Shown: positions 25,854 to 36,343, counted from the stretch's first letter. The stretch is 64,000 bases of DNA from Polaribacter porphyrae (GCF_002954685.1 NZ_MSCN01000001.1:2967554-3031553), one strand, 5' to 3'. Translations and numbers: made by a program. The notes: generated by a model from the letters alone, not told the origin.

Positions 25854-28073
25854 ATGAAAAAACAAATTTTATCAATTTTAATAGTATTAACTAGTTTCAC
25901 GTTTGTAGTATCATGTGGTAGTGATGATCCTGTTATAACTGCATCATGTTCAGATGGAATTCAAAATGGAGATGAAACAGGAGTAGATTGTGGAGGTTCT
26001 TCATGTCAACCTTGTACAGCTAACAATAAATTATCTGGAGATATCACTACAGATGTTACTTTAGATGCTTCAATTACTTATGATTTAACTGCTGCTTACG
26101 TAGTAAGAGATGGTGGTGTTTTAAGAATACCAGCTGGTACAAAAATAGAAGCTTCTGGGGGTACTGCATCATACATTGCAGTTGCTCAAGGAGGTAAAAT
26201 TTTTATTGATGGTAATAAAGACAATCCAGTAGTAATGACGTCTGCTTCTGCAAACCCTGCTCCTGCTGATTGGGGTGGATTAGTAATTTGTGGTAAAGCT
26301 CCAACTAACGTTGGTGCAACTGCAACTTCTGAAGTTGCTGATTTAACTTACGGAGGTTCAGTTTCTAATGATAATTCTGGTTCTATTCGTTACTTAAGGT
26401 TAGAATATACAGGAGCTACATTCAACAGTTCTAAAGAATTTAACGGACTTTCTTTATTTGGTGTTGGTTCTGGCACAACAGTAGAATATGTTCAGTCGTA
26501 TGAAGGTGGAGATGATGGCATCGAATTTTTTGGTGGTACTGTTAATGGTAAATATTTAGTTTCAACAAATTCTGGTGACGATTCAGTTGATTATGCAGAT
26601 GGTTGGGCTGGTACAGGAGAATATTGGTATATTTCTGGTGGAGCTAAAGCTGGTATAGAGGGTTCTAACAATGGAGACAATGGAAACGCTACTCCAGTTA
26701 CAAAGGCTACTTTAAAAAACATAACTGTTGTAGGACCTGTAACAGAAGGTGCTTTATATTACAAAGAAGGTGGTGGTACAGTTAATATCGATAACTTTTA
26801 CATTGCAGGTACAGATTTAGGTGTATTTGTAAAAGATACAGATGCTGAAGCAGCTGCTAGAATAGAAGCTGGAGATTTAACGATGACAAATGTTCAGTTT
26901 GCTAATAACATTTCTGGTTTTTCAGTAACAAATTATGCAGGCTTAAACCAATCATTTTTAATACAAGGTATTGCAACTGGAGCTGGTAAAGGTGCTGCTG
27001 CTCCTGATTGGGCTGCTGGTTGGACAAGAGGTTTAAGTAATTCTGGAGTAACTACAGAAAACTTAGCTGGTGAAGTTACAGGAGACATCACTTTAAACAA
27101 AGATATTGAGTATTTATTAACTAGTTCTTTTGTAGTAAAAGATGGTGGTAAATTAACAATTCCTGCTGGTACAACTATTAAAGCTACTGGTGGAACAGCA
27201 TCTTACATTGCTGTTGCACAAGGTGGTCAAATTTTTGTAGAAGGTGAGGCTAATAACCCAGTAGTTATGACTTCTGGTGCTACAAACCCTGCTGCTTCAG
27301 ATTGGGGTGGTTTAGTAATTTGTGGTAAAGCACCAACAAATGTTGGTTCAGTTGCTACTTCCGAAGTTGCAGATTTAACTTATGGAGGTTCAGTTTCTAA
27401 TGATAATTCAGGTTCTATTCGTTATTTAAGAGTTGAATACACAGGTGCTACTTTTAATAGCTCTAAAGAGTTTAATGGAGTTTCTTTATTTGGTGTTGGT
27501 TCTGGTACTACTTTCGAGTATGTTCAATCTTTTGAAGGAGGAGATGATGGTATTGAATTTTTTGGAGGAACTGTAAATGGTAAATGGTTAGTTTCTACTA
27601 ATTCTGGTGATGATTCTATCGATTTTGCTGATGGATGGGCAGGTACAGGAGAATTCTGGTATATTTCTGGTGGTGCTAAAGCAGGTATAGAAGGTTCTAA
27701 CAATGGCGATAATGGTAATGCAACTCCTGTAACGAACGCTACTTTAAAAAATATTACGGTTGTAGGACCAGTAACTGAAGGAGCGTTATATTACAAAGAA
27801 GGTGGTGGTGCATTTACCATTGATAACTTTTACACAAGTAATGTTGATTTAGGTATTAATGTAAAATCTACAGATGCTGAAGCAGCTGTAAGAATAGAAG
27901 CTGGAGATTTAACAATGACTACTGTTGAGTTTGCTAGTAAAGCTTCTGGTTTTCAAATAACTAATTACACAGGTGCTAAAGGATCTACATTTGTTACTGA
28001 AGCAACTGCAACTGGTGCAGGGAATGGTGCTGCTGCTCCATCTTGGGCTACTGGTTGGACAAGAGGTTTATAG
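25854..28073 (+). CDS. Two-repeat surface lipoprotein, partner of the TonB receptor
   Basis: A 739-aa lipoprotein (signal to FVVSCGSDD, Cys about 21) with a Cys-rich linker (CSDGIQNGDETGVDCGG) and two tandem repeats of about 345 residues, starting near residues 59 and 404. Equivalent blocks include GTASYIAVAQGG, DWGGLVICGKAPTNVG, SVSNDNSGSIRYLR, EGGDDGIEFFGGTVNGK and VTEGALYYKEGG, nearly identical in both, suggesting a right-handed beta-helix or similar repetitive fold. Its own phased array and position after the receptor imply it helps capture the receptor's substrate. No catalytic motif is recognised. Confidence 0.85.
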   Translation: MKKQILSILIVLTSFTFVVSCGSDDPVITASCSDGIQNGDETGVDCGGSSCQPCTANNKLSGDITTDVTLDASITYDLTAAYVVRDGGVLRIPAGTKIEASGGTASYIAVAQGGKIFIDGNKDNPVVMTSASANPAPADWGGLVICGKAPTNVGATATSEVADLTYGGSVSNDNSGSIRYLRLEYTGATFNSSKEFNGLSLFGVGSGTTVEYVQSYEGGDDGIEFFGGTVNGKYLVSTNSGDDSVDYADGWAGTGEYWYISGGAKAGIEGSNNGDNGNATPVTKATLKNITVVGPVTEGALYYKEGGGTVNIDNFYIAGTDLGVFVKDTDAEAAARIEAGDLTMTNVQFANNISGFSVTNYAGLNQSFLIQGIATGAGKGAAAPDWAAGWTRGLSNSGVTTENLAGEVTGDITLNKDIEYLLTSSFVVKDGGKLTIPAGTTIKATGGTASYIAVAQGGQIFVEGEANNPVVMTSGATNPAASDWGGLVICGKAPTNVGSVATSEVADLTYGGSVSNDNSGSIRYLRVEYTGATFNSSKEFNGVSLFGVGSGTTFEYVQSFEGGDDGIEFFGGTVNGKWLVSTNSGDDSIDFADGWAGTGEFWYISGGAKAGIEGSNNGDNGNATPVTNATLKNITVVGPVTEGALYYKEGGGAFTIDNFYTSNVDLGINVKSTDAEAAVRIEAGDLTMTTVEFASKASGFQITNYTGAKGSTFVTEATATGAGNGAAAPSWATGWTRGL

Positions 28074-28092
28074 ATAAGAAAATATATAGTAA

Positions 28093-28118
28093 AAAGGCTG
28101 TCTAAAAAGGCAGTCTTT
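28093..28118 (+). terminator. Rho-independent terminator
   Basis: An 11-bp stem (28093-28103 with 28108-28118, two G-U pairs) and AAAA loop is followed by a T-rich run. It ends the receptor-lipoprotein transcription unit. Confidence 0.85.
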
Positions 28119-28202
28119 TTTTGTTTTTTTTAATTCTTACTTTAGATTTAGAGAATGAGCAAAAAAGTAGTCTTTAAGGTCTATTAGCAAAATTAGTTAA
28201 GT

Positions 28203-29066
28203 CTTTTACCACCCAGTTATGATGATTTAACTTCTGTTAATCATCCAGTTCGTATTGTAAACACGATTGTAGATTATTTAGATATAAGTAGTCTAGAGCA
28301 AAGCTACAAAAGAGGAGGGACTTCAGTTATCATCCTTGAATGTTGCTCAAAATTATCATTTATGCTTATTTATGTAATCTGTATTCTTCACGTAAAATAG
28401 ATATTATGCTACTTTTATGTAAATGAAGGAGGATTATGTGCAGAATAGACAACTAAAACCCACCTATAATATACAAGCTTCTACGATCAATCAATATCTA
28501 ACCAATTACATACTAGCGCAAATAATAGCTGATAACCCCCAAACTAAAAGACTACGTTGATAATCATATAGAAAACTATACTGATTTTGAGAATAAAAAT
28601 ATTACTGCTTTTGTAAAATGTAATTACTTCCATAAAGAACAATTAGATAAGAAGAAGGGAAAAATGAACCTATTTCGTCTAGATCAGTTATACTATCATA
28701 AAAGAAACAGACACTTATTACTGTTTTATCTGATAAGCGATGACTAACATTAGTGTTTATAAAAAGAAAACAAAAAATGATTTTGAAAAAGAAATTCATT
28801 GATATCAAGCTAAAAATTGCAAGGGATGCCCGTTGATAAGTCATTGTAATAAATAAAAACGATTGCATCATAGAACACTATTAATCAGTGAGCAAGGTAT
28901 TGCTAAAAGAAAATAACGTTGCTGGGACGTGGTAGCTGTCTTTGGATGTATAAAACACAATATGAACTTTAAAAACTTTATTTTAAGAGGAATTGATAAA
29001 GTAAATGTAGAAATAGGACAAATTGCAATGGTATACAACTTGAATAAGTTCAGTTTAGCGATATAA
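28203..29066 (+). pseudogene. Ruined IS1182-type transposase
   Basis: Fragments in shifting plus-strand frames spell an IS1182-family transposase in order: LLPPSYDDLTSVNHPVRIVN, then (next frame, after a stop) MLLKIIIYAYLCNLYSSRKI, LKPTYNIQASTINQY, NCKGCPLISHCN, and at the end NFKNFILRGIDKVNVEIGQI. At least one frameshift and several stops separate them, so no functional enzyme can be made. No clear terminal inverted repeats or target duplication are seen. This explains most of the 1.2-kb gap between the lipoprotein and the helicase. Confidence 0.85.
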
Positions 29067-29275
29067 AATCGCTTTTACTTTCTTAAAATTGGACTTTTTA
29101 ACAAAAAAATCACAATCAAAACAACAAACTAAAAAAATGAAAAAGGAAATCGCCTAAAAATTACTTTTTAGACAATCTTTTTTTATTCATATCAAATTTA
29201 CATTTTTCTTAAATTAAAGAATGTACATTTGTACTTATCTAAAAACATACTTCTGTTTTTTCTTAAAACAAACAC

Positions 29276-30592
29276 ATGTCATTTAAAGACCTAGGTTTAT
29301 CAGATCCTTTCTTAAAAGCTATTGCAGAAAAAGGATATACTGAACCTTCTCCAATTCAAAAAAAAGCAATTCCACATATTTTAAAAGGGAAAGATATTTT
29401 AGCTTCTGCACAAACAGGAACAGGAAAAACAGCAGGTTTTACCTTACCTATTTTACAATATTTATCAGAAACCAAGCATCCAAAATATAGACCTTTAAGA
29501 GCTTTAGTCTTAACACCAACTAGAGAATTAGCGGCTCAAGTACATGAAAACGTAAGAGAATATAGTAAGTATGTAAATATAAAATCTGCAGTAATTTTTG
29601 GTGGTGTAAAACCAGCATCACAAATAGCAACATTAAGAAAAGGTGTAGATTTTTTAGTAGCAACTCCAGGTAGATTATTAGATTTACATGAACAAAAAGC
29701 AGTTTCTTTTAAAAGGATTGATGTTTTTATTTTAGATGAAGCTGATCGAATGTTAGATATGGGTTTTGTTAGAGACATTAACAAAATTATTAGTTTTATG
29801 CCTGTTAAACGTCAAAATTTGATGTTTTCGGCAACTTTTTCTAATGATATTAAAAAGTTAGCTTCTGGTATTTTGAGAAATCCTATATCTGTAGAAACTG
29901 CTCCTCAAAATTCCACTGCTAAAAAAGTAACTCATAAAGTTTTTAAGGTTGATAAAAAAAGAAAAACAGAGTTTACCATTCAATTGATAAAAGATAACAA
30001 TTGGAATCAAGTTTTAATCTTTACAAGAACCAAACATGGTGCAAATAGATTAACTGATAAGTTGATAAAATCAAAAATTTCAGCTGCTGCAATTCATGGA
30101 AATAAAAGTCAAGGTGCAAGAACAAAAGCGTTAAAAAATTTTAAGGAAAACACCATTAGAATTTTGGTAGCTACAGATATTGCTGCACGTGGTTTAGATA
30201 TTCCTTTATTACCTCATGTTATCAATTACGAATTGCCAAATGTACCTGAAGATTATGTGCATAGAATTGGTAGAACAGGAAGAGCAGGAGCTGAAGGAGA
30301 AGCAATCTCTTTAGTGTGTAGTGAAGAGACTGAATATCAAAAAGAAATTGAAAAATTACTGAATGAGAAATTAGAATCTACAATTGTAAAAGGATTTGAA
30401 CCTACAGATACTGCTTCTGCAAAAAGAGCAGCTACCCAAAGTAAGGGATCTTTTGGTAAAAAGAAAAAACCAGCAAATTCTAGTGATTCAAAAAAGAAAA
30501 AACCTAAAAGGAAGCCTCATTTTAAAGGAAATAATCAAAATAATACTTCTGGGAAACAAAGAAGAGGTACTGCTAAAAAGAAGCGTTTTTAA
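29276..30592 (+). CDS. DEAD-box RNA helicase, RhlE-like
   Basis: A 438-aa ATP-dependent RNA helicase. The Q motif ([11 protein letters not shown]), Walker [19 protein letters not shown] ([15 protein letters not shown]), SAT (MFSATF) and motif [12 protein letters not shown] are intact. A basic tail of about 70 residues rich in Lys and Ser follows, typical of RhlE-group proteins that bind structured RNA. A TACATTTG -7 element is at 29224-29231, giving a leader of about 40 nt. A role in RNA remodelling and cold growth is inferred from the family. Confidence 0.95.
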   Translation: MSFKDLGLSDPFLKAIAEKGYTEPSPIQKKAIPHILKGKDILASAQTGTGKTAGFTLPILQYLSETKHPKYRPLRALVLTPTRELAAQVHENVREYSKYVNIKSAVIFGGVKPASQIATLRKGVDFLVATPGRLLDLHEQKAVSFKRIDVFILDEADRMLDMGFVRDINKIISFMPVKRQNLMFSATFSNDIKKLASGILRNPISVETAPQNSTAKKVTHKVFKVDKKRKTEFTIQLIKDNNWNQVLIFTRTKHGANRLTDKLIKSKISAAAIHGNKSQGARTKALKNFKENTIRILVATDIAARGLDIPLLPHVINYELPNVPEDYVHRIGRTGRAGAEGEAISLVCSEETEYQKEIEKLLNEKLESTIVKGFEPTDTASAKRAATQSKGSFGKKKKPANSSDSKKKKPKRKPHFKGNNQNNTSGKQRRGTAKKKRF

Positions 30593-30648
30593 GCCTCTTT
30601 TTTGTTGATAATATTATTGCTACCTTTGATTTTAAAATTATTTTTAGC

Positions 30649-31941
30649 ATGAAATATCATCCAATAGATTCTAAACTTTTTATCAAAAATCGTAAAAACT
30701 TTATGGCTCAAATGAAGCCGAAAAGTATTGCCGTTTTCAATTCTAACGATATTTATCCTATTAGCGCAGATAGTACTATGTCTTTTGAGCAACATAGAGA
30801 TATCTTTTATTTATCTGGTGTAGATCAAGAAGAAAGTGTTTTACTATTGTTTCCTGATTGCCCAAATGAGGAATTACGTGAAGTGCTTTTTGTTAGAGAA
30901 ACTAATGAGCATATAGCAGTTTGGGAGGGTGAAAAACTAACCAAAAAAGCTGCTACAAAAACAAGTGGTGTAAAAACAATTTATTGGTTACAAGATTTAG
31001 AAAAAGTATTGTTTGAAATGATTACTTATGCAGATACTTTTTACATCAATACTAATGAACATTATAGGGCTTCAGTAGAAACAGAAACACGTGAAGGTCG
31101 ATTTACAAAATGGTTATTGGCAAAATATCCTGCACATAATGTGGCTAAAAGTAATCCTATTTTGCAACGTCTACGTTCTGTAAAAGAGCAAATTGAATTG
31201 GATTTAATGCAACATGCATGTAATATTACAGAAAAAGGTTTTAGAAGAATTTTAGACTTTGTAAAACCCAATGTTTGGGAGTATGAAATTGAAGCAGAAT
31301 TAATGCATGAATTTTTAAGAAACAGATCTAAAGGATTTGCTTATACTCCAATTATTGCAAGCGGTAATAATGCAAACGTATTGCATTATATAGAAAATAA
31401 TCAACAATGTAAAGATGGTGATTTAATTTTGTTTGATATTGCTGCAGAATATGCAAATTATAAAAGTGATTTGAGTAGAACAATTCCTGTAAATGGAAAG
31501 TTCACTGATAGACAAAAAGCTGTTTACAATGCTGTAAACCATGTAAAAAAAGAAGCAACAAAATTATTAGTTCCAGGTACCTTATGGAAAGAATATCATG
31601 TAGAAGTTGGTAAAATTATGACTTCTGAATTGCTAAAACTAGGTTTATTAGACAAGGCTGATGTGCAAAATGAAGACCCTAAATGGCCAGCTTACAAAAA
31701 ATATTTTATGCATGGTACAAGTCATCATATTGGTTTAGATACTCATGATTATGGTTTATTACATGAGCCTATGCAAGCAAATATGGTGTTTACAGTTGAG
31801 CCAGGGATTTATATACCTGATGAAGGTTTTGGCATTCGTTTAGAGGATGATGTGGTTATCAAAGAAAAAGGAGAGCCTTTTAATTTAATGCAAAATATAC
31901 CTATAGAAGCTGAAGAAATAGAGGAGTTGATGAATTCATGA
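30649..31941 (+). CDS. Xaa-Pro aminopeptidase (M24B, aminopeptidase P)
   Basis: A 430-aa dinuclear metallopeptidase removing N-terminal residues next to proline. An N-terminal creatinase-like domain and the C-terminal pita-bread fold are present, with metal ligands in LILFDIAAEYANYKSDLSRT (two Asp), HGTSHHIGLDTHD (His), FTVEPGIYI (Glu) and GIRLEDDVVI (Glu). A TACCTTTG -7 element at 30621-30628 suggests its own promoter, though the helicase gene ends only 56 bp upstream. Probably cytosolic; no signal peptide. Confidence 0.95.
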   Translation: MKYHPIDSKLFIKNRKNFMAQMKPKSIAVFNSNDIYPISADSTMSFEQHRDIFYLSGVDQEESVLLLFPDCPNEELREVLFVRETNEHIAVWEGEKLTKKAATKTSGVKTIYWLQDLEKVLFEMITYADTFYINTNEHYRASVETETREGRFTKWLLAKYPAHNVAKSNPILQRLRSVKEQIELDLMQHACNITEKGFRRILDFVKPNVWEYEIEAELMHEFLRNRSKGFAYTPIIASGNNANVLHYIENNQQCKDGDLILFDIAAEYANYKSDLSRTIPVNGKFTDRQKAVYNAVNHVKKEATKLLVPGTLWKEYHVEVGKIMTSELLKLGLLDKADVQNEDPKWPAYKKYFMHGTSHHIGLDTHDYGLLHEPMQANMVFTVEPGIYIPDEGFGIRLEDDVVIKEKGEPFNLMQNIPIEAEEIEELMNS

Positions 31942-32019
31942 TTATAATAAATATCACTATTTGTAGGGATATTTATTAGTGTTTTTTTCAAATAATTTTG
32001 AGTTCTAAAACTTTTAATT

Positions 32020-33480
32020 ATGAAGAAAATTATCTTAATTCTAACTATTGTATTGCTTACTAGTTGTGCAAAAAAGATTTACCCTGAAAAACCAAGTAAA
32101 GGAACAATTAAAAAAGTTGAGTATAAAAACTCTTTTATTACTCTTCCCTTTAATTTCTCAATCAAAGAAATACAAAATCTTTTAAATACTAAAATCCCAA
32201 AAGGATTAGTTTATCATCAAAAAAATGGTATTGGAGGTTTTTATAGAAGTGATGTTCGTTTATACAGAAATAGCCCAATATCATTTACTGTTTCAGGAAG
32301 TAAATTGCGTTTTGCAATACCTATCAAAGTAGATGTTTATGGTGCTAAAAGAAAAAAAATTTTCTTTGCCTACGTAACCAAAACAGGTAGAGGTACAGCT
32401 AGAGCAACTGTATATTTAGACGTAGATTTAAAACTTAAACCAGATTACAGTTTTGATGTAGCTACAGATTTAAATGCATCTTTACACCAAGCAGTAATAA
32501 AAATACCTTTATTAGGAAACATTGTTGGACCAATATTTGGAAACCCTAAAATAACTATTAGCGTAAAAAGTCTAGTAAAACCTGAACTAAAAAAGGCTAT
32601 TAATAAGGCAATTCCTAATCTAAATAATCTCTTAAAAGCTGAAGTAAACAAAGTAAATATTAAAAAAGAAGTAGAAAAATATTGGACCAAATTAGGCAAA
32701 CCTATTAATCTTCAAGAAAATGCTTGGTTAGAAACAAAACCTACAGGGCTTTATTTTAATAACATTAGTTCTAATAGTAATTCTTTTAATATTAAAGTGG
32801 GGCTTTCATCTAAATTAAAGTTAGCATACAAAGACGCACCAAAAATCTATAAAGATCCACAACCAAACCTAACTGTAGATCAATTAAAAGATGGGAATTT
32901 TAATATTTATCTCCCAACTTCAATATCTTTTGATAAACTTGAAAAAGAAATCAACGAAAAGATTGCTGGTAAGACCTATTTTTCTAAAAATAAAAAACAT
33001 AAAGTAAAAGTTAATAAAATATTTATTTATGGAAGTAAAAATGTAGATGCCCAAACTATAGCTATAGGAATTGATTTTAAAGGCAAAATCAAGGGATTAT
33101 TCAAAAAAAGGGTAAAAGGTGAGTTATGGTTTAATTTATTTCCAGAATATGACTCGATTACAAAAGTTGTTCGTCTAAAAGATTTAAAGTTTACATCGAA
33201 TACCAACAGCATTTTAATTGATAAAGCTGTTCCTTGGTTAGCAGATAAATTTTATATGGAAAAAATATTGGATGAATCTAAAGTAGAAATTGCAGGTGAT
33301 TTAGAGAACTACAAAAAACTTATAAATGAAGAAATAAAAGAAATAATTCTCGATAAATTAACTATAAAAGGAGCTCTAAAGTCACTTAATTTTGAAGGTT
33401 TTAATATTGGTAAAGAAAAAATGATTTTATTAATTACTGCGGATGGTATTCTTAAAACATCTCCTATTAAAATAGAATAG
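32020..33480 (+). CDS. DUF4403 family lipoprotein
   Basis: A 486-aa lipoprotein (TIVLLTSCAKK, Cys about 17). The body is a DUF4403 protein: alternating lipid-binding-like domains with repeated elements such as YKNSFITLPFNFSIKEIQN and NIYLPTSISFDKLEKEIN. The family is thought structurally similar to tubular lipid-binding proteins, but its function is unestablished. It stands alone, 78 bp after the aminopeptidase, and is followed by a strong bidirectional hairpin. Confidence 0.82.
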   Translation: MKKIILILTIVLLTSCAKKIYPEKPSKGTIKKVEYKNSFITLPFNFSIKEIQNLLNTKIPKGLVYHQKNGIGGFYRSDVRLYRNSPISFTVSGSKLRFAIPIKVDVYGAKRKKIFFAYVTKTGRGTARATVYLDVDLKLKPDYSFDVATDLNASLHQAVIKIPLLGNIVGPIFGNPKITISVKSLVKPELKKAINKAIPNLNNLLKAEVNKVNIKKEVEKYWTKLGKPINLQENAWLETKPTGLYFNNISSNSNSFNIKVGLSSKLKLAYKDAPKIYKDPQPNLTVDQLKDGNFNIYLPTSISFDKLEKEINEKIAGKTYFSKNKKHKVKVNKIFIYGSKNVDAQTIAIGIDFKGKIKGLFKKRVKGELWFNLFPEYDSITKVVRLKDLKFTSNTNSILIDKAVPWLADKFYMEKILDESKVEIAGDLENYKKLINEEIKEIILDKLTIKGALKSLNFEGFNIGKEKMILLITADGILKTSPIKIE

Positions 33481-33489
33481 CTACATATT

Positions 33490-33526
33490 AATAGCACGTA
33501 AAAACTATGTGTTTTTGCGTGTTATT
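33490..33526. terminator. Long hairpin between convergent genes
   Basis: A 16-bp stem (33490-33505 with 33511-33526, two G-U pairs) with a 5-nt loop lies between the convergent DUF4403 and hydrolase genes; it directly abuts the hydrolase stop codon at 33527. The stem has A- and T-rich ends and can terminate either strand. Confidence 0.8.
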
Positions 33527-34309
33527 TTATACTAAAGAATGAATAAATCCAATCGTTTGATTATTAAAGGCTTCTGGTTGTTCAACATTTACCACATGCC
33601 CACAATTATCAACTATATATAAGGAAGAAGTTATATGTTTGGCAACAATGCTTTTTATAGAAGGTAAAAACAAATGGTCTTCAGCTCCCATAATATAAAG
33701 CGTAGGAATTTTAATATCTTTTGCTCTAAAAAAACGTAATAATGGATTAATTTCTGATGTAAGCTTAAACCATCTTAAAAATTCTTTTTGATACAATTTT
33801 TTAGCTTCATTTACAAAAAGTAGTCTCGATTTTTTATGGTTTTTTCTTGGCATAATTATAAAAGCAAAAAACTTGTATAATAACATATAAGGTACAACAG
33901 ATTTAAAAATAACACCTAACCTCATTAATACTTGAGAGCGAAAATTAAGTTTAATAATTGCACCACCCATAATCATACTTTGTACTAATTCTGGGCGTTT
34001 TTCAGCTAAATTTCTAATTAAAATTGTACCTAAAGAAATGCCAATAAAATGTGATTTTTTGATTTTTAGATGTTCAACTACTTCAACTATATCGTTAGTA
34101 ATTGAGTCAAAAGTATATTTGGGGTTAAAAGTATCTTTTAACTTTGGCTTGCTGTTTCCATGACCTCGTAAATCTAAAATAAGGACGTTGAAATGTTTTT
34201 TAAAATCGCGAATTTGCTTGTACCATATAGAACTGCTGCCTCCTGCACCATGTACAAAGGTTACCCATTCTTTTGAAGTATTATTAGGATATTTATAGTA
34301 ATTTAACAA
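33527..34309 (-). CDS. Alpha/beta hydrolase
   Basis: A 260-aa cytosolic alpha/beta hydrolase: oxyanion region FVHGAGGSSSIW, nucleophile S92 in FIGISLGT, acid in MGAEDHLF and histidine in NCGHVVNVEQPE. The cap region is basic and hydrophobic. Substrate not predictable; esterase or C-C hydrolase activity is typical. It is divergent from an AraC regulator 93 bp away. Confidence 0.9.
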   Translation of the reverse strand: MLNYYKYPNNTSKEWVTFVHGAGGSSSIWYKQIRDFKKHFNVLILDLRGHGNSKPKLKDTFNPKYTFDSITNDIVEVVEHLKIKKSHFIGISLGTILIRNLAEKRPELVQSMIMGGAIIKLNFRSQVLMRLGVIFKSVVPYMLLYKFFAFIIMPRKNHKKSRLLFVNEAKKLYQKEFLRWFKLTSEINPLLRFFRAKDIKIPTLYIMGAEDHLFLPSIKSIVAKHITSSLYIVDNCGHVVNVEQPEAFNNQTIGFIHSLV

Positions 34310-34401
34310 GCTCTACAAAATATTAAAAACGCAAAAATACAGCTTTTATTTTGAGAATGATTTAAGTATATTTCAAAACTGTAAAAGCATACTATACATT
34401 A

Positions 34402-35277
34402 GTGACTGAAATTATTAAAAAATATGATTTTAAAGAAGGACTGCCTCAAGAGTTAGAAATTCTCGATTTCAGTTATTTTTATAGAAATTTTTATAATGAT
34501 ATGATAAAACCTCATAGAGCAGAATTTTATCATGTTTTATGGTTCCAAAAAGGAGGAACAACACATTGGATTGATTTTAAACTCATTGAGATAGAGAAAG
34601 ATAATACATTACTTTTTGTTCCTAAAAATAGTGTACAGCGTTTTGATAAAAAGAAGTATGTTAAAGGTAAAGCTATTTTATTTACTGATGATTTTTTTTG
34701 TAAAACTCAACAAGACACTAAATACTTAAAAACAAATATTCTTTTTAATGATTTACAATCGATTTCTAAAGTAGAGATTGAAGAATCTAAATATACTTTT
34801 CTGCAGATTTTTAACCAGATCAAATCAGAATTATCTATATCTAAAGATAATATTCAAAATACTATTTTAAAAAACTACTTATATAATTTCTTATTACAAG
34901 CAGAAAGAGTAAAGAAAAGTTTAAATTTTAATGAGTTTGATAAAAATCAAAACCTAGAGTATACAATGCAATTTAAAGAGTTGTTAGAAGCTAATTTTAT
35001 TACTCACAAAAAAGTTGATTTTTATTGTAGTCAATTGCATATTACTCCTAAAAAATTAAATGCTTCGACTTCTACAATATTAGGGAGAAGTCCTAAAAGA
35101 ATCATTAATGATAGAATTATTTTAGAGGCAAAAAGATTACTTGTACACACTACTAATAATAGTAAGGAAATTTCATATTCACTAGGTTTTCAGGAACCTA
35201 CAAATTTTATTAAGTTCTTTAAAAAAAACTTAAACACTACTCCATTAGCGTTTAGAGAAAAACATAATAAGGAGTAA
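34402..35277 (+). CDS. AraC family transcriptional regulator
   Basis: A 291-aa regulator with an N-terminal cupin-like sensing domain (FYHVLWFQKGGTTHWIDF) and a C-terminal double HTH (FYCSQLHITPKKLNASTST, then SYSLGFQEPTNFIKFFKK). The start is a GTG at 34402; no ATG gives the full cupin domain. It shares layout with the AraC protein at 39492-40331. The adjacent broken NTF2-like gene may once have been a target. Confidence 0.92.
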   Translation: MTEIIKKYDFKEGLPQELEILDFSYFYRNFYNDMIKPHRAEFYHVLWFQKGGTTHWIDFKLIEIEKDNTLLFVPKNSVQRFDKKKYVKGKAILFTDDFFCKTQQDTKYLKTNILFNDLQSISKVEIEESKYTFLQIFNQIKSELSISKDNIQNTILKNYLYNFLLQAERVKKSLNFNEFDKNQNLEYTMQFKELLEANFITHKKVDFYCSQLHITPKKLNASTSTILGRSPKRIINDRIILEAKRLLVHTTNNSKEISYSLGFQEPTNFIKFFKKNLNTTPLAFREKHNKE

Positions 35278-35360
35278 AAGTATCATCTTTTTTCCGTTTA
35301 TTACCTTTTTCATAACCATATATTCTTGCAGCTTTGCATCACGAATTAAATCATTATTAA

Positions 35361-35653
35361 ATGAAAAGAATCATAATTTTAATTGTGTTTACAATCATTT
35401 TTTACAAAGCTGTAAAACTGTAAATAAAACAAGTAATAGAATAAATAAAATAGAGAAAATGGAAATTTCTAATAAACAGAAAGTAAAGGAATTACTAAAG
35501 AGCATTGAAACTGGAGAAAAAGAGCCAATAGCCTATATTAATACAGGTAAATACATACAGCATAATTTAGGAGTAGCTGATGGATTACCAGGTTTTGGAG
35601 AACGAGCTAATTTACCTACTAAAACGGATGTTTGTTCTTCTTTTTTAACATGA
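35361..35653 (+). pseudogene. Broken NTF2/SnoaL-like lipoprotein gene
   Basis: ATG at 35361 begins a lipoprotein-type signal (MKRIIILIVFTIIF), but the rest (FLQSCKTVNKTSN, then NKQKVKELLKSIETGEKEP and YIQHNLGVADGLPGFGE) is in another frame. The shift falls in a T run near 35397-35402. The second part matches the start of NTF2/SnoaL-like proteins of about 150 aa but stops at 35653 after 64 residues, so the 3' half is lost as well. The 64-aa frame from ATG 35459 could still be translated but would not fold as a full domain. Confidence 0.75.
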
Positions 35654-35769
35654 TATTAAGAGTTGTATATAAAGGTAAGTTAAATACATACTGCATTAAC
35701 ACATATTTAAGAGATTTTTCTTTTTAGTTCTTTAATTTTGATATGTATTAAATTAAAAATGAAGAGATT

Positions 35770-36339
35770 ATGAGGAATTGGATTTTAATTATGCTATTAA
35801 CCCTAGCAAGTTTTACATCTTGTAAAAACCAAAAGAAAACATCAAATCAATTAGCAAGTAATTATGATAACACTTCTTATGTTGATTTCGAAATTGATGC
35901 CAAATATCTAATTACAGAAGTAGAAGTTGATGGCGTTAAAGTTGGCGATTCTTATAAATCTCACTCAAAAAGATTAGAAAAAATTGACAACAAAAACGGA
36001 AAAGAAATTTTTAAAAGGTTTAATTTACTTAATAAAGATGACGAAAAAATTGGTTTTGTTTATATAAATTCTTTTGATAAAAAATCAATTAATAAAATAG
36101 AAATAACATCGCCAAAATACAAAACTGACAAAGGCATAGGAGTTGGAAGTACTTTTGAAGAAGTGAAAGAAAACTACCCAAACAGTGAAACTCATGGTAG
36201 TGAAATTGAAGGTAGAACTACTTTAATGGCAGGCGATTATCACTTTTTATTAGAAGGTGTTTTTTTTAATTCTTACCAAATTGATGAATCTAAAATTAAT
36301 CCATCAACAAAAATTAAAATGATAACTATTAGAAAATAA
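35770..36339 (+). CDS. Small lipoprotein, DUF1131-like
   Basis: A 189-aa lipoprotein (TLASFTSCKN, Cys about 18). The C-terminal half has ITSPKYKTDKGIGVGSTFEE followed by VKENYP, resembling the DUF1131 lipoproteins that sense or buffer envelope stress in enterobacteria. Function here is unknown. It is convergent with the membrane regulator at 36344, with only 4 bp between stops and no hairpin. Confidence 0.65.
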   Translation: MRNWILIMLLTLASFTSCKNQKKTSNQLASNYDNTSYVDFEIDAKYLITEVEVDGVKVGDSYKSHSKRLEKIDNKNGKEIFKRFNLLNKDDEKIGFVYINSFDKKSINKIEITSPKYKTDKGIGVGSTFEEVKENYPNSETHGSEIEGRTTLMAGDYHFLLEGVFFNSYQIDESKINPSTKIKMITIRK

Positions 36340-36343
36340 TAAC

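Noticed and set aside
35281..35345. Minus-strand frame with IRDAKLQEYM after the AraC gene
   Set aside because: Some coding flavour, but no start, no family match and too short to support as a gene remnant.
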